Positions 26,724-35,011 of a stretch of DNA of 64,000 bases are shown here, piece after piece. Below the pieces are notes generated by a model, which saw only the letters and a program-made list of their open reading frames with translations, was not told the origin of the DNA and did no database searches. The position numbers and the translations under genes were made by a program. Numbering within the stretch: position 1 is the first letter of the stretch; the number at the start of each line of letters is the position of its first letter. The DNA is from Saccharopolyspora gregorii (GTDB taxonomy: Bacteria > Actinomycetota > Actinomycetes > Mycobacteriales > Pseudonocardiaceae), in contig NZ_CP059556.1 in the NCBI RefSeq assembly GCF_024734405.1, positions 3,968,001-4,032,000 of the forward strand, written 5' to 3'.

Positions 26724-27557
26724 GTGCGACTGCCCCGCTGCCGCGACGTCGTCCTGCTCCTGCTGGTACCGGCGCTGCTCGCGCTCGGCGTCCCGCCCGC
26801 CGCCGCCGCGCCGCAGCGGAACGGATCGGAGTGCGCGCGCACCCTGGACTGCACGGCGCTGGAGCTGGACCGGCTGCCGCTGTCCGAACGGCTGGTGTTC
26901 GTCCGCGCCGTGCAGGACGAGATCGCCGCCGAGTACGTGCCCGGCTTCCGGCACTGGCGCAACATCGAGGGGATCATCCGGTTCTTCGCGGAGAACGGCT
27001 TCGGCGCCCCGGGCAGCTGGGTGTCCTACGTGGACGCGGGCATCCTGGAGGGGGTGGAGCGCGGAGCCGCCATCGCGCTGGGCCGTTCGGCGGACGACTT
27101 CGGCAATCCCGGGGCACCGCTGTGGGCCGACTACCTGCACCGCCTGCACCGCGGAGAGCTGGCGCAGCGGTGGGTGCACGACCCGGCGTGGAGCGCGGCC
27201 GAGCAGGCCTCCACCGAGCACGGGGTGCGGATCGCGCAGCGCCACGGCGCGGTGGCGAGCCGCGTGGACCAGCGGATCTTCGAGTTCTCCGAGCTCTACC
27301 GGTGGATGCTGCGCAACCCGCCCGCCGCGCTGCTCGCGTTGAACGAGGCGCTGGCCGGGAGCACGGGGATCCCGCTGGCCCCGGCCGACTTCCTGCGCTG
27401 GTTCACCGACGTCACCATCCCAGAACCGGCCTACCGCGGGGCGCACGTGGCCCGCGACGTGGCGCTGCCCGATCCGGTGGCCGCCCCGGTGAGCGCCCTG
27501 CGGCTGCTGCTGGCCTACGCGCCCGAACTCCTCGGCCCGGAGGCGGCGGCGCGGTAG
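26724..27557 (+). CDS. secreted protein of unknown function
   Basis: 277 aa exported protein with a signal peptide ([21 protein letters not shown]). The mature part is mostly helical, with two Cys close to the N terminus ([14 protein letters not shown]) that may form a disulfide. Aromatic-rich helices follow ([33 protein letters not shown]). I do not recognise a family or catalytic motif. The GTG start has a GGAGGT site. It is divergent from smpB and ends near the convergent metY gene. Confidence 0.75.
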   Translation: MRLPRCRDVVLLLLVPALLALGVPPAAAAPQRNGSECARTLDCTALELDRLPLSERLVFVRAVQDEIAAEYVPGFRHWRNIEGIIRFFAENGFGAPGSWVSYVDAGILEGVERGAAIALGRSADDFGNPGAPLWADYLHRLHRGELAQRWVHDPAWSAAEQASTEHGVRIAQRHGAVASRVDQRIFEFSELYRWMLRNPPAALLALNEALAGSTGIPLAPADFLRWFTDVTIPEPAYRGAHVARDVALPDPVAAPVSALRLLLAYAPELLGPEAAAR

Positions 27558-27623
27558 GTCAGTGCACGGCGACGGCGACCTGAGCGCCACCGGGGCGCGG
27601 GTGGTCGACCAGCTGCTCGCCGA

Positions 27624-28940
27624 TCAGCCGTCCGCCGTCGCGGCGAGGGCGGTGGTGAGGTCGGCGATGAGGTCGGTGGCGGATTCGAGGCCGACGGAGA
27701 GCCGGACGAGGCCGGGGGTGACTCCGGCGGCGCGCTGCTGGTCCTCGTCGAGCTGGGCGTGCGTGGTGGACGCCGGGTGGATCACCAGGCTGCGCACGTC
27801 GCCGATGTTCGCCAGGTGGCTGAACAGCCGCAGCGCGTCCACGAACCGCTTCCCCGCCGCCAGGCCACCGGCGAGTTCGAAGGCGAGCACCGCCCCGGCC
27901 CCGCCGGCGAGGTAGTGCTTCGCGGCGGCGTGCCACGGGCTCGACGGCAGCCCGGCGTAGTGCACCCGCGTCACCTCGGGCTGGTCGTCGAGCCAGCCGG
28001 CGATGGCGCGGGCGTTCGCGACGTGCCGTTCCATCCGCAGCGACAGCGTTTCGAGGCCGTGCAGCAGCAGGAACCCGTTGAACGGCGACACCGCGGGCCC
28101 GAGGTCGCGGACCAGCCGGGTGCGCACCCGCATCAGGTAGCCCAGCTCGCCGAACTCGGTGCCGAACACCAGGCCGTGGTAGCTCGGGTCGGGCGCGGTG
28201 AGCTGCGGCCAGCGCTCCGGGTCCGCGAAGTGGTCGAACCGGCCGGAGTCGACGATGATCCCGCCGACGCCGGTGCCGTGGCCGGAGAGGAACTTCGTGG
28301 TGGAGTGCACCACCACGTCCGCCCCGTGGTCGAGCGGACGGCACAGGTACGGCGTCGCCACCGTGTTGTCCACGACCAGCGGTACCCCGGCGGTGTGCGC
28401 GACGGAGGCGACGCCTTCGACGTCGAGCACGGCGCCGCTCGGGTTCGCGATCGTCTCCCCGTACAGCGCCCTGGTCCCGGGGCGCACCGCCTCCCGCCAC
28501 TGGCCGAGGTCGTCCGGGTCGTCGACGAAGTCGACGGTGATCCCCAGGTCCGCGAAGGTGTGCGCGAACAGGTTGTGCGTCCCGCCGTAGAGCGCCGAGG
28601 ACGCGACCACGTGATCACCGGCGCGCGCGATCGCGAGCAGCGCCAGCGCGGAGGCCGCCTGCCCGCTGGCGACCGCGACCGCGCCGATGCCGTTCTCCAG
28701 GTCGGCGATGCGCTGCTCCACGACGGAGTTCGTCGGGTTGGACAGCCTGCTGTAGGCGTGCGTGTCCAGGTCCTGCAGCGCGAACGCGGCGGCGGCGTGC
28801 TCGGCGTCGCCGAAGACGAACGACGTGGTCTGGTAGATCGGGGTGGCCCGCGCCCCGGTCGTCGGGTCCGGGCGGGCACCGGCGTGCACCTGGCGGGTGT
28901 CGAACGCCCAGCGCGGTCCGGTTTCCAGCGGTCCGGTCAT
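27624..28940 (-). CDS. metY: O-acetylhomoserine sulfhydrylase-type PLP enzyme (MetY family)
   Basis: 438 aa PLP enzyme of the Cys/Met metabolism family, expected to make homocysteine from O-acetylhomoserine and sulfide. Blocks are TPIYQTTSFVF, AYSRLSNPTNSVVEQRIA, VASGQAASALALL, VDNTVATPYLCRPLDHGAD and VVHSTTKFLSGHGTGVGG, where the Lys binds PLP. The C-terminal SLVIHPASTTHAQL is typical of this group. Its ATG overlaps the stop of the upstream oxygenase gene (ATGA), so both are translated from one mRNA. The divergent promoter region holds a Zur-like box, so zinc control is possible. Confidence 0.93.
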   Translation of the reverse strand: MTGPLETGPRWAFDTRQVHAGARPDPTTGARATPIYQTTSFVFGDAEHAAAAFALQDLDTHAYSRLSNPTNSVVEQRIADLENGIGAVAVASGQAASALALLAIARAGDHVVASSALYGGTHNLFAHTFADLGITVDFVDDPDDLGQWREAVRPGTRALYGETIANPSGAVLDVEGVASVAHTAGVPLVVDNTVATPYLCRPLDHGADVVVHSTTKFLSGHGTGVGGIIVDSGRFDHFADPERWPQLTAPDPSYHGLVFGTEFGELGYLMRVRTRLVRDLGPAVSPFNGFLLLHGLETLSLRMERHVANARAIAGWLDDQPEVTRVHYAGLPSSPWHAAAKHYLAGGAGAVLAFELAGGLAAGKRFVDALRLFSHLANIGDVRSLVIHPASTTHAQLDEDQQRAAGVTPGLVRLSVGLESATDLIADLTTALAATADG

Positions 28941-29944
28941 GATCGCGCCTCCAGCACGTCGGACCACCAGCGCCGCGCCACCTCGGGGTGCGAGCGCAGC
29001 CAGCCCAGCAGCGCCTTCTCCCCGTACGCGGCCAGCAGCGGGTTGTCCGGGTCGGCGCTGATCCCGCGGGCTTCGGCGGCGAGTTCGGCGGGCAGTTCGA
29101 GGGGTTCCACCACGGCGTCCAGCCGCGGCGCGAGGAAGAACGGCACCGAGTACCGGTCCACACCGGGTTCGGGGCTGCGCACCCGGTGCCGGGTGGCGGT
29201 GAGGTAGCCGCCGGTGGCGACCTCCAGCAGTTCCCCGATGTTGACCACGAACGTCCCGGGCACCGGGTCGGCGTCGATCCAGCCGCCCGCCGCGTCCTGC
29301 ACCTGCAGTCCGGCGATCGAGTCCTGGTGCAGCAGCGCCAGGTAGCCGTAGTCCTTGTGCGCGCCGACGCCTTGGCCGCGGTCGGCCGCGCCCGGGTAGT
29401 GCACGAGCTTGAGGTGGGTGCTGGCGTCCGCGTCGAACCAGGTGTCGAAGTGGTCCTCGGGTTGCCCGAGGGCGGCGGAGAGCGCGCGCAGCACTTCGCG
29501 GCCGACGCGCAGCATCTCGGCCTGCCAGGCGAGGACGACCTCCCGCAGTTCGGGCAGCGCGGCCGGCCACTGGTTCGGCCCGATCAGCCGCTGCCACGGC
29601 GGATCGCCCGGCCCGGTGGGCACCGGCTCGCGCTCGGGGCCGATGTCGAGCTGTTCGCGCCGGTCCGGGGTGCCGCCGGTGAGCTCGTGGCCGGTGGCGG
29701 TGTAGCCGCGGAACTGCGGCGAGCGCACGTTCTCGATCTCCCGGCGCTGTTCGACGGGCAGCGCGAAGAACCGGTGGGTGACCTCGAAGATCCCGGTCAT
29801 GAGCTCGTCGGGCACGCCGTGGCCGGTGAGGTGGAAGAAACCGACGTCGTGCGCGGCTCGGCGCAGCTCGGCCAGCAGCGCCTCCCGCTCGCGGGGGTCG
29901 CGGAACCGGGAGAGGTCGATCAGCGGGAGCGCGGTCTGGGTCAT
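28937..29944 (-). CDS. isopenicillin-N-synthase-like 2-oxoglutarate/Fe(II) oxygenase
   Basis: 335 aa non-haem iron oxygenase. The N-terminal DIOX_N block is [14 protein letters not shown] with [10 protein letters not shown]. The iron site is [13 protein letters not shown] (His, Asp) and TATRHRV (distal His), with RYSVPFFL as the 2-oxoglutarate-binding Arg-X-Ser. The ATG at 29944 has a GGAGGTG site. It is translationally coupled to metY, which suggests work on a sulfur amino acid or a derived peptide, but the substrate cannot be read from the sequence. It is not a beta-lactam cluster. Confidence 0.88.
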   Translation of the reverse strand: MTQTALPLIDLSRFRDPREREALLAELRRAAHDVGFFHLTGHGVPDELMTGIFEVTHRFFALPVEQRREIENVRSPQFRGYTATGHELTGGTPDRREQLDIGPEREPVPTGPGDPPWQRLIGPNQWPAALPELREVVLAWQAEMLRVGREVLRALSAALGQPEDHFDTWFDADASTHLKLVHYPGAADRGQGVGAHKDYGYLALLHQDSIAGLQVQDAAGGWIDADPVPGTFVVNIGELLEVATGGYLTATRHRVRSPEPGVDRYSVPFFLAPRLDAVVEPLELPAELAAEARGISADPDNPLLAAYGEKALLGWLRSHPEVARRWWSDVLEARS

Positions 29945-30055
29945 GGCGGCACCTCCGGTCGGCAGCGTAGGCCGCGAAGATCCGCCGATGCCGATCTTCC
30001 ACCGCACGGGACCCGATCGGGGCACCGGTGGACACCTTCGGGAACGACACCTAGG

Positions 30056-30073
30056 TGAAAACGATTATCGATA
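30056..30073 (+). promoter_or_regulatory. Zur-like zinc box upstream of rpmJ2
   Basis: TGAAAACGATTATCGATA closely matches the actinobacterial Zur operator (TGAAAACGNTTNTCA-type). It lies 58 bp before the rpmJ2 start and about 110 bp from the divergent oxygenase-metY operon. Zur would repress when zinc is plentiful. Confidence 0.8.
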
Positions 30074-30131
30074 TCGTCTAAGCTGGGCGTGCCATCGACG
30101 AACGTCGTGTTCCGCACCGCGAGGAGGACGG

Positions 30132-30254
30132 ATGAAGGTCCGCGCATCGCTGAAGTCGCTCAAGGACAAGGACGGGTCCCAGGTCGTGCGCAGGCGCGGC
30201 AAGCTCTACGTGGTCAACAAGCGCAACCCCCGCTGGAAGGGCCGCCAGGGCTGA
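30132..30254 (+). CDS. rpmJ2: zinc-independent ribosomal protein bL36 (RpmJ2)
   Basis: 40 aa L36 protein ([19 protein letters not shown] at its start, [17 protein letters not shown] at its end). It has no Cys, so it is the C-minus form that replaces the zinc-ribbon L36 under zinc starvation. The ATG follows GAGGAGGAC. A Zur-like operator lies upstream and a strong hairpin terminator follows. This matches the known Zur regulons of Streptomyces and mycobacteria, where cysteine-free ribosomal paralogues free zinc from ribosomes. Confidence 0.95.
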   Translation: MKVRASLKSLKDKDGSQVVRRRGKLYVVNKRNPRWKGRQG

Positions 30255-30263
30255 CCGCCCCGA

Positions 30264-30303
30264 GGTGAACGGCCCACCCGCCCGGGCCGGTGGGCCGTTC
30301 ACC
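30264..30303. terminator. 15-bp bidirectional hairpin after rpmJ2 and fahA
   Basis: GGTGAACGGCCCACC (30264-30278) pairs perfectly with GGTGGGCCGTTCACC (30289-30303). It sits between the convergent stops of rpmJ2 and fahA. Confidence 0.8.
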
Positions 30304-30306
30304 TGG

Positions 30307-31479
30307 TCACGGGCGGGCGGGGAGGATGCGGCCGGCTGCGTCGCCGAAGGCGAGGCGGCCGCCGGACGCGGTGGGGGCGGTGGCGGTGAGGACGACCTCG
30401 TCGCCGTCCTCCAGGAACGTCCGCTGCTCGCCGCCGACCCGCACGGGTTCCGCGCCGCCCCAGGTGAGTTCGATGAACGCGCCCCGCTCGTGCTTGCCGG
30501 GCCCGGAGATGGTGCCGGAGGCGAACAGGTCGCCGGGGCGGCAGCTCGCGCCGTTCACGGTGAGGTGCGCGAGCATCTGCGCCGGGGACCAGTACATCTC
30601 GCGGTACGGCGGGCGGCTGACCTCCTCGCCGTTCCACCGCACGCTGAACTCGACGTCCAGGCCCCACGGGTCGTTCTCCCGCAGGTACGGCAGCGGTTCC
30701 GGGTCCTGCACCGGGGTCGGCACCCGGGCGCCGCGCAGCGCGGCCAGCGGCACCACCCACGGCGAGATCGAGGTGGCGAAGCTCTTGCCGAGGAACGGGC
30801 CGAGCGGCACGTACTCCCAGGCCTGCAGGTCGCGGGCGGACCAGTCGTTGACCAGCACCGCGCCGAACACGTGCTCCTCGAACGCGGACACCGGGATCCG
30901 CTCGCCCAGCCGCGATCCGGTGCCGACGACGAAGCCGAGCTCGGCCTCGATGTCCAGCCGCCTGCTGGGCCCGTAGCTCGGCGCTGCCTCGTCCGGCGCC
31001 TTGCGCTGCCCGCTGGGCCGCACGATCGGCGTGCCGGACGGGACGACGGTGCCCGCGCGGCCGTGGTAGCCGACGGGCAGGTGCTTCCAGTTCGGCAGCA
31101 GCGGGGCCGCGTCCGGCCGGAACAGCCTGCCGAGGTTCGAGGCGTGGTGCTCGGAGGCGTAGAAGTCCACGTAGTCGCCCACGTCGAACGGCAGGTGCAT
31201 CGTCACCTCCGCCACCGGGTGCACGGCCGCGTCGGGCACGTCGCCGTCGACGAGCGCGGTGATCCGGGCGCGCACCTCGTCCCAGCTCTGCTTGCCCCGA
31301 GCCAGGAACGGGTTTAGCGAGGGCACGGCGAACAGCGGGTCGTCCAGCGCCGCCGCCAGGTCGATCACCCGGTCGGCGAGGCGGACGCCGACGCGGGGCG
31401 TGGTGCCGGGCGTGCTGAACACGCCGTAGGGCAGGTTCTCCCGGCCGTAGCCGGAATCGGCGGGCACGTCGATGATCAC
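30307..31479 (-). CDS. fahA: fumarylacetoacetase
   Basis: 390 aa hydrolase that splits fumarylacetoacetate into fumarate and acetoacetate, the last step of tyrosine/homogentisate breakdown. Family blocks are FDVGDYVDFYASEHHASNLGRLFR (catalytic His and metal Asp), LPVGYHGRAGTVVPSGTPIVRP, LDIEAELGFVVGTGS, VLVNDWSARDLQAWEYVPLGPFLGKSF and GTISGPGKHERGAFIELTW. The GTG start at 31479 overlaps the stop of the preceding gene (GTGA). It is third in the coupled set hmgA - unknown - fahA. Confidence 0.96.
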   Translation of the reverse strand: MIIDVPADSGYGRENLPYGVFSTPGTTPRVGVRLADRVIDLAAALDDPLFAVPSLNPFLARGKQSWDEVRARITALVDGDVPDAAVHPVAEVTMHLPFDVGDYVDFYASEHHASNLGRLFRPDAAPLLPNWKHLPVGYHGRAGTVVPSGTPIVRPSGQRKAPDEAAPSYGPSRRLDIEAELGFVVGTGSRLGERIPVSAFEEHVFGAVLVNDWSARDLQAWEYVPLGPFLGKSFATSISPWVVPLAALRGARVPTPVQDPEPLPYLRENDPWGLDVEFSVRWNGEEVSRPPYREMYWSPAQMLAHLTVNGASCRPGDLFASGTISGPGKHERGAFIELTWGGAEPVRVGGEQRTFLEDGDEVVLTATAPTASGGRLAFGDAAGRILPARP

Positions 31480-32330
31480 GAGTCGGCTCCTGGGTGGATC
31501 GCGGGCAGGTCGGTGGCCAGGTGTGCGGGCAGCAGGCCGAGCGCGGCCAGTTCGGCGAGCGGTTCGGCCACGCTGCAGGTGCCGAAGGAGGTGAACCGGG
31601 CGCGCAGCTCCCGCGTCCGCTCCTCCCCCAGCGCGGCGACGCGGGCGGCGATCCCGGGCGCGTCCCGGTCGGCGAGCACGGCGGCGAGGTCGGCGACCGA
31701 GCCACCGCGCAGCGCGGCGTCCACGGCGAGCAGGATGTTCAGGAACCCGTGCTCCTCGAACCCGCGGCTGCCGCGCACCGCGTGGTGCAGCCCGGCGGTG
31801 GCCTTGAACGGGACGTCGAGGCGCACCACCTCGTGCACCGCGGCGGCCAGCTCCGCCTCGCCGGGGTGCAGGTCGGCGCGCACCCCGCCGGTGCGGAACT
31901 TCGCCCGGCAGCCGAGCGGCCCGAGCGCGGCCAGCACCGCGGCGCGGCGGTCGTCCCGGGGCACCTCCACGAACACCTCGGCGTCGGTGCTCCCCCGGAC
32001 CCGGCGCAGGGCCTCGGGCAGCTCGCCCGGGTCGTAGTCCGGCAGCGGGATCTCCAGCGCCCGCAACGGGAAACCACCCAGTTCGGCGAGCGCGGCCGGC
32101 ACGGCGGCGGGTCCGGCGGGCACCGTCACCGCCAGCGGCGCGGTCCCCGCCGGGTCGGCCCCGCGCAGCTCGGCGAGCGCGGGCGCGGCCACGACCAGCG
32201 GCCCCACCGCCGCCGAGTGCGCGGCGGTGCGGTGCCCGGCGTGCGCCCGCACGGCCTGCGGCAGCGGCAGCAGGCCGGGCGGGAACATCGCCGCGTCGTC
32301 GAGCAGCCCGGCGACCAGCGGCGGCGTCAC
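31476..32330 (-). CDS. unknown protein between hmgA and fahA
   Basis: 284 aa protein, translationally coupled on both sides (GTGA overlaps with hmgA upstream and fahA downstream), so it very probably acts in the homogentisate pathway. The sequence reads like an alpha/beta barrel: LRALEIPLPDYDPGELP, DAEVFVEVPRDDRRAAVLAALG, AKFRTGGVRADLHPGEAELAA, and VPFKATAGLHHAVRG with conserved-looking Lys and His residues. It is not a glutathione-S-transferase and not a DinB-type mycothiol isomerase. The step without a gene here is maleylacetoacetate isomerisation, so it is a candidate for that or for direct maleylacetoacetate handling. I do not recognise the family. Confidence 0.75.
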   Translation of the reverse strand: MTPPLVAGLLDDAAMFPPGLLPLPQAVRAHAGHRTAAHSAAVGPLVVAAPALAELRGADPAGTAPLAVTVPAGPAAVPAALAELGGFPLRALEIPLPDYDPGELPEALRRVRGSTDAEVFVEVPRDDRRAAVLAALGPLGCRAKFRTGGVRADLHPGEAELAAAVHEVVRLDVPFKATAGLHHAVRGSRGFEEHGFLNILLAVDAALRGGSVADLAAVLADRDAPGIAARVAALGEERTRELRARFTSFGTCSVAEPLAELAALGLLPAHLATDLPAIHPGADS

Positions 32331-33526
32331 GACCGCGGCCCCCGTCCCGCCCAGGTCCAGGCGTACTGCCCGTCGTCGCAGGCCAGCCCGCCTTCGCCGA
32401 GTTCCAGCGGCCGGAAGGTGTCGACCATGACGGCGAGCTCGTCGAAGAACTCCACGCCGATGCTGCGCTCGTAGGCACCGGGCTGGGGTCCGTGCGAATG
32501 CCCGCCGGGGTGCACCGACACCGAGCCCTGCCCGATGCCGGATCCCTTGCGCGCCTCGTAGTTCCCGCCGCAGTAGAACATGATCTCGTCGCTGTCGACG
32601 TTGGAGTGGTAGTACGGCACCGGGATGGACAGCGGGTGGTAGTCCACCTTGCGCGGGACGAAGTTGCAGATCACGAAGTTCTCGCCCTCGAAAGCCTGGT
32701 GCACCGGCGGCGGCTGGTGCACCCGCCCGGTGATCGGTTCGAAGTCGTGCACGCTGAAGGTGAGCGGGTACAGGCAGCCGTCCCAGCCGACCACGTCGAA
32801 CGGGTGCTGCGGGTACACGAGCCGGGTGCCGACGATGCCGGTGGACCCGCGGTGCTTGAGCAGCACCTCCACGTCGGTGCCCTCGCGCAGCAGCGGTTCG
32901 GCGGGCCCGTGCAGGTCCCGTTCGCAGTAGGGAGCGTGCTCCAGCAGCTGCCCGAACCGGGACAGGTAGCGCTTCGGCGGGGCGATGTGCCCGCCGCCCT
33001 CGATCGCGTAGGCGCGCAGCGGCTCGTCGCCGTGCGGCACCCAGCGGTGCGTGGTGGCGCGCGGGATCAGCACGTAGTCGCCGGAGGTCGCCTCCAGCGC
33101 CCCGAACACCGTCTCGACGGTCGCCGAACCCGATTCGACGTAGACGATCTCGTCGCCGATCCCGTTGCGGTACAACGGTGATTCCCGCTCGGCGACCACG
33201 TAGGAGATCCGCACGTCGGCGTTGCCGAGCACCAGCCTGCGCCCGGTGACCACGTCGGCGGCGGCCGCGGCCTCCGCGGTGAACAGGTCGTGCAGCTTCA
33301 GGTGCCGCGGGGTGAGCGGGTGGTTCGGGGTGGTCGTCTGGTCCGGGAGCTCCCACACCTGCGAATCGACGATCGCCGAGGGCAGGTTCCGGTGGTAGAG
33401 CAGCGAGGAGTCCGCGGAGAAGCCCTCCTCGCCCATCAGCTCCTCGAAGTGCAGCGCGCCCTGCTCGTCGCGGTGCTGGGTGTGCCGCTTCGGCGGGACG
33501 TCACCGAGTCGCCGGTAGTGCGCCAT
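32327..33526 (-). CDS. hmgA: homogentisate 1,2-dioxygenase
   Basis: 399 aa cupin-type iron dioxygenase that opens the ring of homogentisate to maleylacetoacetate. Visible blocks are HFEELMGEEGFSADSSLLYH at the N terminus, DYVLIPRATTHRWVP, PFDVVGWDGCLYPLTFSVHDFEPITGRVHQPPPVHQ and the metal region YYHSNVDSDEIMFYCGGNYEARKG and HPGGHSHGPQPG. The ATG at 33526 follows CAGGAGGCGAGAACG. It heads the hmgA - unknown - fahA set. It also lies directly downstream (132 bp) of the MFS/FAD/SDR catabolic block, so read-through is possible. Confidence 0.96.
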   Translation of the reverse strand: MAHYRRLGDVPPKRHTQHRDEQGALHFEELMGEEGFSADSSLLYHRNLPSAIVDSQVWELPDQTTTPNHPLTPRHLKLHDLFTAEAAAAADVVTGRRLVLGNADVRISYVVAERESPLYRNGIGDEIVYVESGSATVETVFGALEATSGDYVLIPRATTHRWVPHGDEPLRAYAIEGGGHIAPPKRYLSRFGQLLEHAPYCERDLHGPAEPLLREGTDVEVLLKHRGSTGIVGTRLVYPQHPFDVVGWDGCLYPLTFSVHDFEPITGRVHQPPPVHQAFEGENFVICNFVPRKVDYHPLSIPVPYYHSNVDSDEIMFYCGGNYEARKGSGIGQGSVSVHPGGHSHGPQPGAYERSIGVEFFDELAVMVDTFRPLELGEGGLACDDGQYAWTWAGRGPRS

Positions 33527-33658
33527 CGTTCTCGCCTCCTGTCCGCGGTGCCGGTCGGGCACCGCCGCGTGCTGCCATCCCGTCCGCGGTGGCGGACCGG
33601 GGCGAGGTCATTGCACCGATCAGACCCGCGCCGCACCACCGCCGAAAGCGCGAGCGGC

Positions 33659-34984
33659 TCACTCCGCCGCTCCCGCCGGTACCACCGTCCTGGCTGCCTC
33701 GTCCCGGGGCACGCGCACCGCCAGCAGCATCGCCGCGCACACCACGAGGCAGCCGATCGGGAAGTAGAGCCCTAGCGACACGTTCCCCTCGCCGGCGTTG
33801 ATCCCGATGACGTACGGCCCGAGGAACCCGCCGAGCGCGGCGATCGAGTTGATCGCGGCGAGCCCCACCGCGGTGTGCTCGCGGGACAGCACGCGCGCGG
33901 CCATCGCCCAGTACGGCGCCATGTAGCCGAGCACCCCGACGGCCACCATCGACAGGCACACCAGCGCGGGCACCGGGTCCTGCCGGAACCAGATGGTGCC
34001 CGCCAGCCCGGCCGCGGCCAGCAGCATCAGCGCCACCACGTGCCCGCGCCGCTCCCCGGTGCGGTCGGAGTTGCGGGCCACCAGCAGCATCCCGACCGCG
34101 CCGACCAGGAACGGCACCGCCCCGAGCACCCCGATGTTGGTGGCCGAGTAGGACGGGTCGAGCTGGCTGATGATCTGCGGCAGGAAGAAGGTGAAGCCGT
34201 AGAGCCCGCAGGCCGCGAACAGGTTCGCCACCGCCAGGTACAGCACCTTGCGGTCCTTGAGGATCCGCAGCTGGCCCAGGAACGTCTCGGGTTCCTCGGA
34301 CCGGTACTCGGCGCTGATCTCGCGTTCCAGCCAGGCGGATTCGGCCTTGGTGAGGAATCGGGCCTGGCTGGGCAGGTTCGGCAGGTACAGCAGGGTGAGC
34401 GCGCCGAGCAGCAGCGCAGGGGCGCCCTGCAGGATGAACACCCAGCGCCAGCCGCTGAGCCCGAACCACTGCACGTGGTCCAGGATGAACCCGCCGGTGA
34501 GGCTGCCGAGCACCATCGCGATCGGCTGCGCCAAGGCGAGCGCGGCGATGGCGCGCCCGCGTTCCCCGGTGCGGAACCACATGGTCATGTACAGCAGCAG
34601 CCCCGGGAAGAGCCCGGCTTCGGCGATGCCGAGCAGGATGCGGGCGCCGTAGAGCTGCGGCACGTTCTGCACGAACCCGGTGAGCACGGTGACCAGGCCC
34701 CAGGTGATGGCGATGCGCGCCAGCCAGAGCCGCGCACCGACCCGCTTCATGATCATGTTGCTGGGGATCTCGAACAGCACGTACACCAGGAAGAAGATCG
34801 ACGCGGCGACGCCGAAGGTCGCGGTGGTGATGGCGAGCTCGTGCTGCATGCCGAGCTGCGCGTAGCTGATGTTGGCCCGGTCCATGTAGTTGAACACGTA
34901 CAGCAGGCCCACGATCGGCAGGATGCGGGACGAGACCTTCCGGACCGTCCTCCTGCCGAGTTCGCCGTCGGCGGCGTCGGACAT
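33659..34984 (-). CDS. MFS transporter, anion:cation symporter (ACS) type
   Basis: 441 aa, about 12 membrane helices, of the tartrate/phthalate/4-hydroxyphenylacetate permease group. The N-terminal LLYVFNYMDRANISYAQ and the loop GIAEAGLFPGLLLYMTMWFRTGERGRAIA are typical of ACS permeases for organic anions. A GAGGAG site precedes the ATG. It is the last gene of the IclR-flanked catabolic block and probably imports its aromatic or alicyclic acid substrate. Confidence 0.9.
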   Translation of the reverse strand: MSDAADGELGRRTVRKVSSRILPIVGLLYVFNYMDRANISYAQLGMQHELAITTATFGVAASIFFLVYVLFEIPSNMIMKRVGARLWLARIAITWGLVTVLTGFVQNVPQLYGARILLGIAEAGLFPGLLLYMTMWFRTGERGRAIAALALAQPIAMVLGSLTGGFILDHVQWFGLSGWRWVFILQGAPALLLGALTLLYLPNLPSQARFLTKAESAWLEREISAEYRSEEPETFLGQLRILKDRKVLYLAVANLFAACGLYGFTFFLPQIISQLDPSYSATNIGVLGAVPFLVGAVGMLLVARNSDRTGERRGHVVALMLLAAAGLAGTIWFRQDPVPALVCLSMVAVGVLGYMAPYWAMAARVLSREHTAVGLAAINSIAALGGFLGPYVIGINAGEGNVSLGLYFPIGCLVVCAAMLLAVRVPRDEAARTVVPAGAAE

Positions 34985-35011
34985 GGCGTTTCTCCTCGAC
35001 GTTGAGCAGAG

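Noticed and set aside
28937-29944. Beta-lactam biosynthesis gene (true isopenicillin N synthase)
   Set aside because: No ACV synthetase or other beta-lactam genes; the neighbour is metY, so it is only a member of the same oxygenase superfamily.
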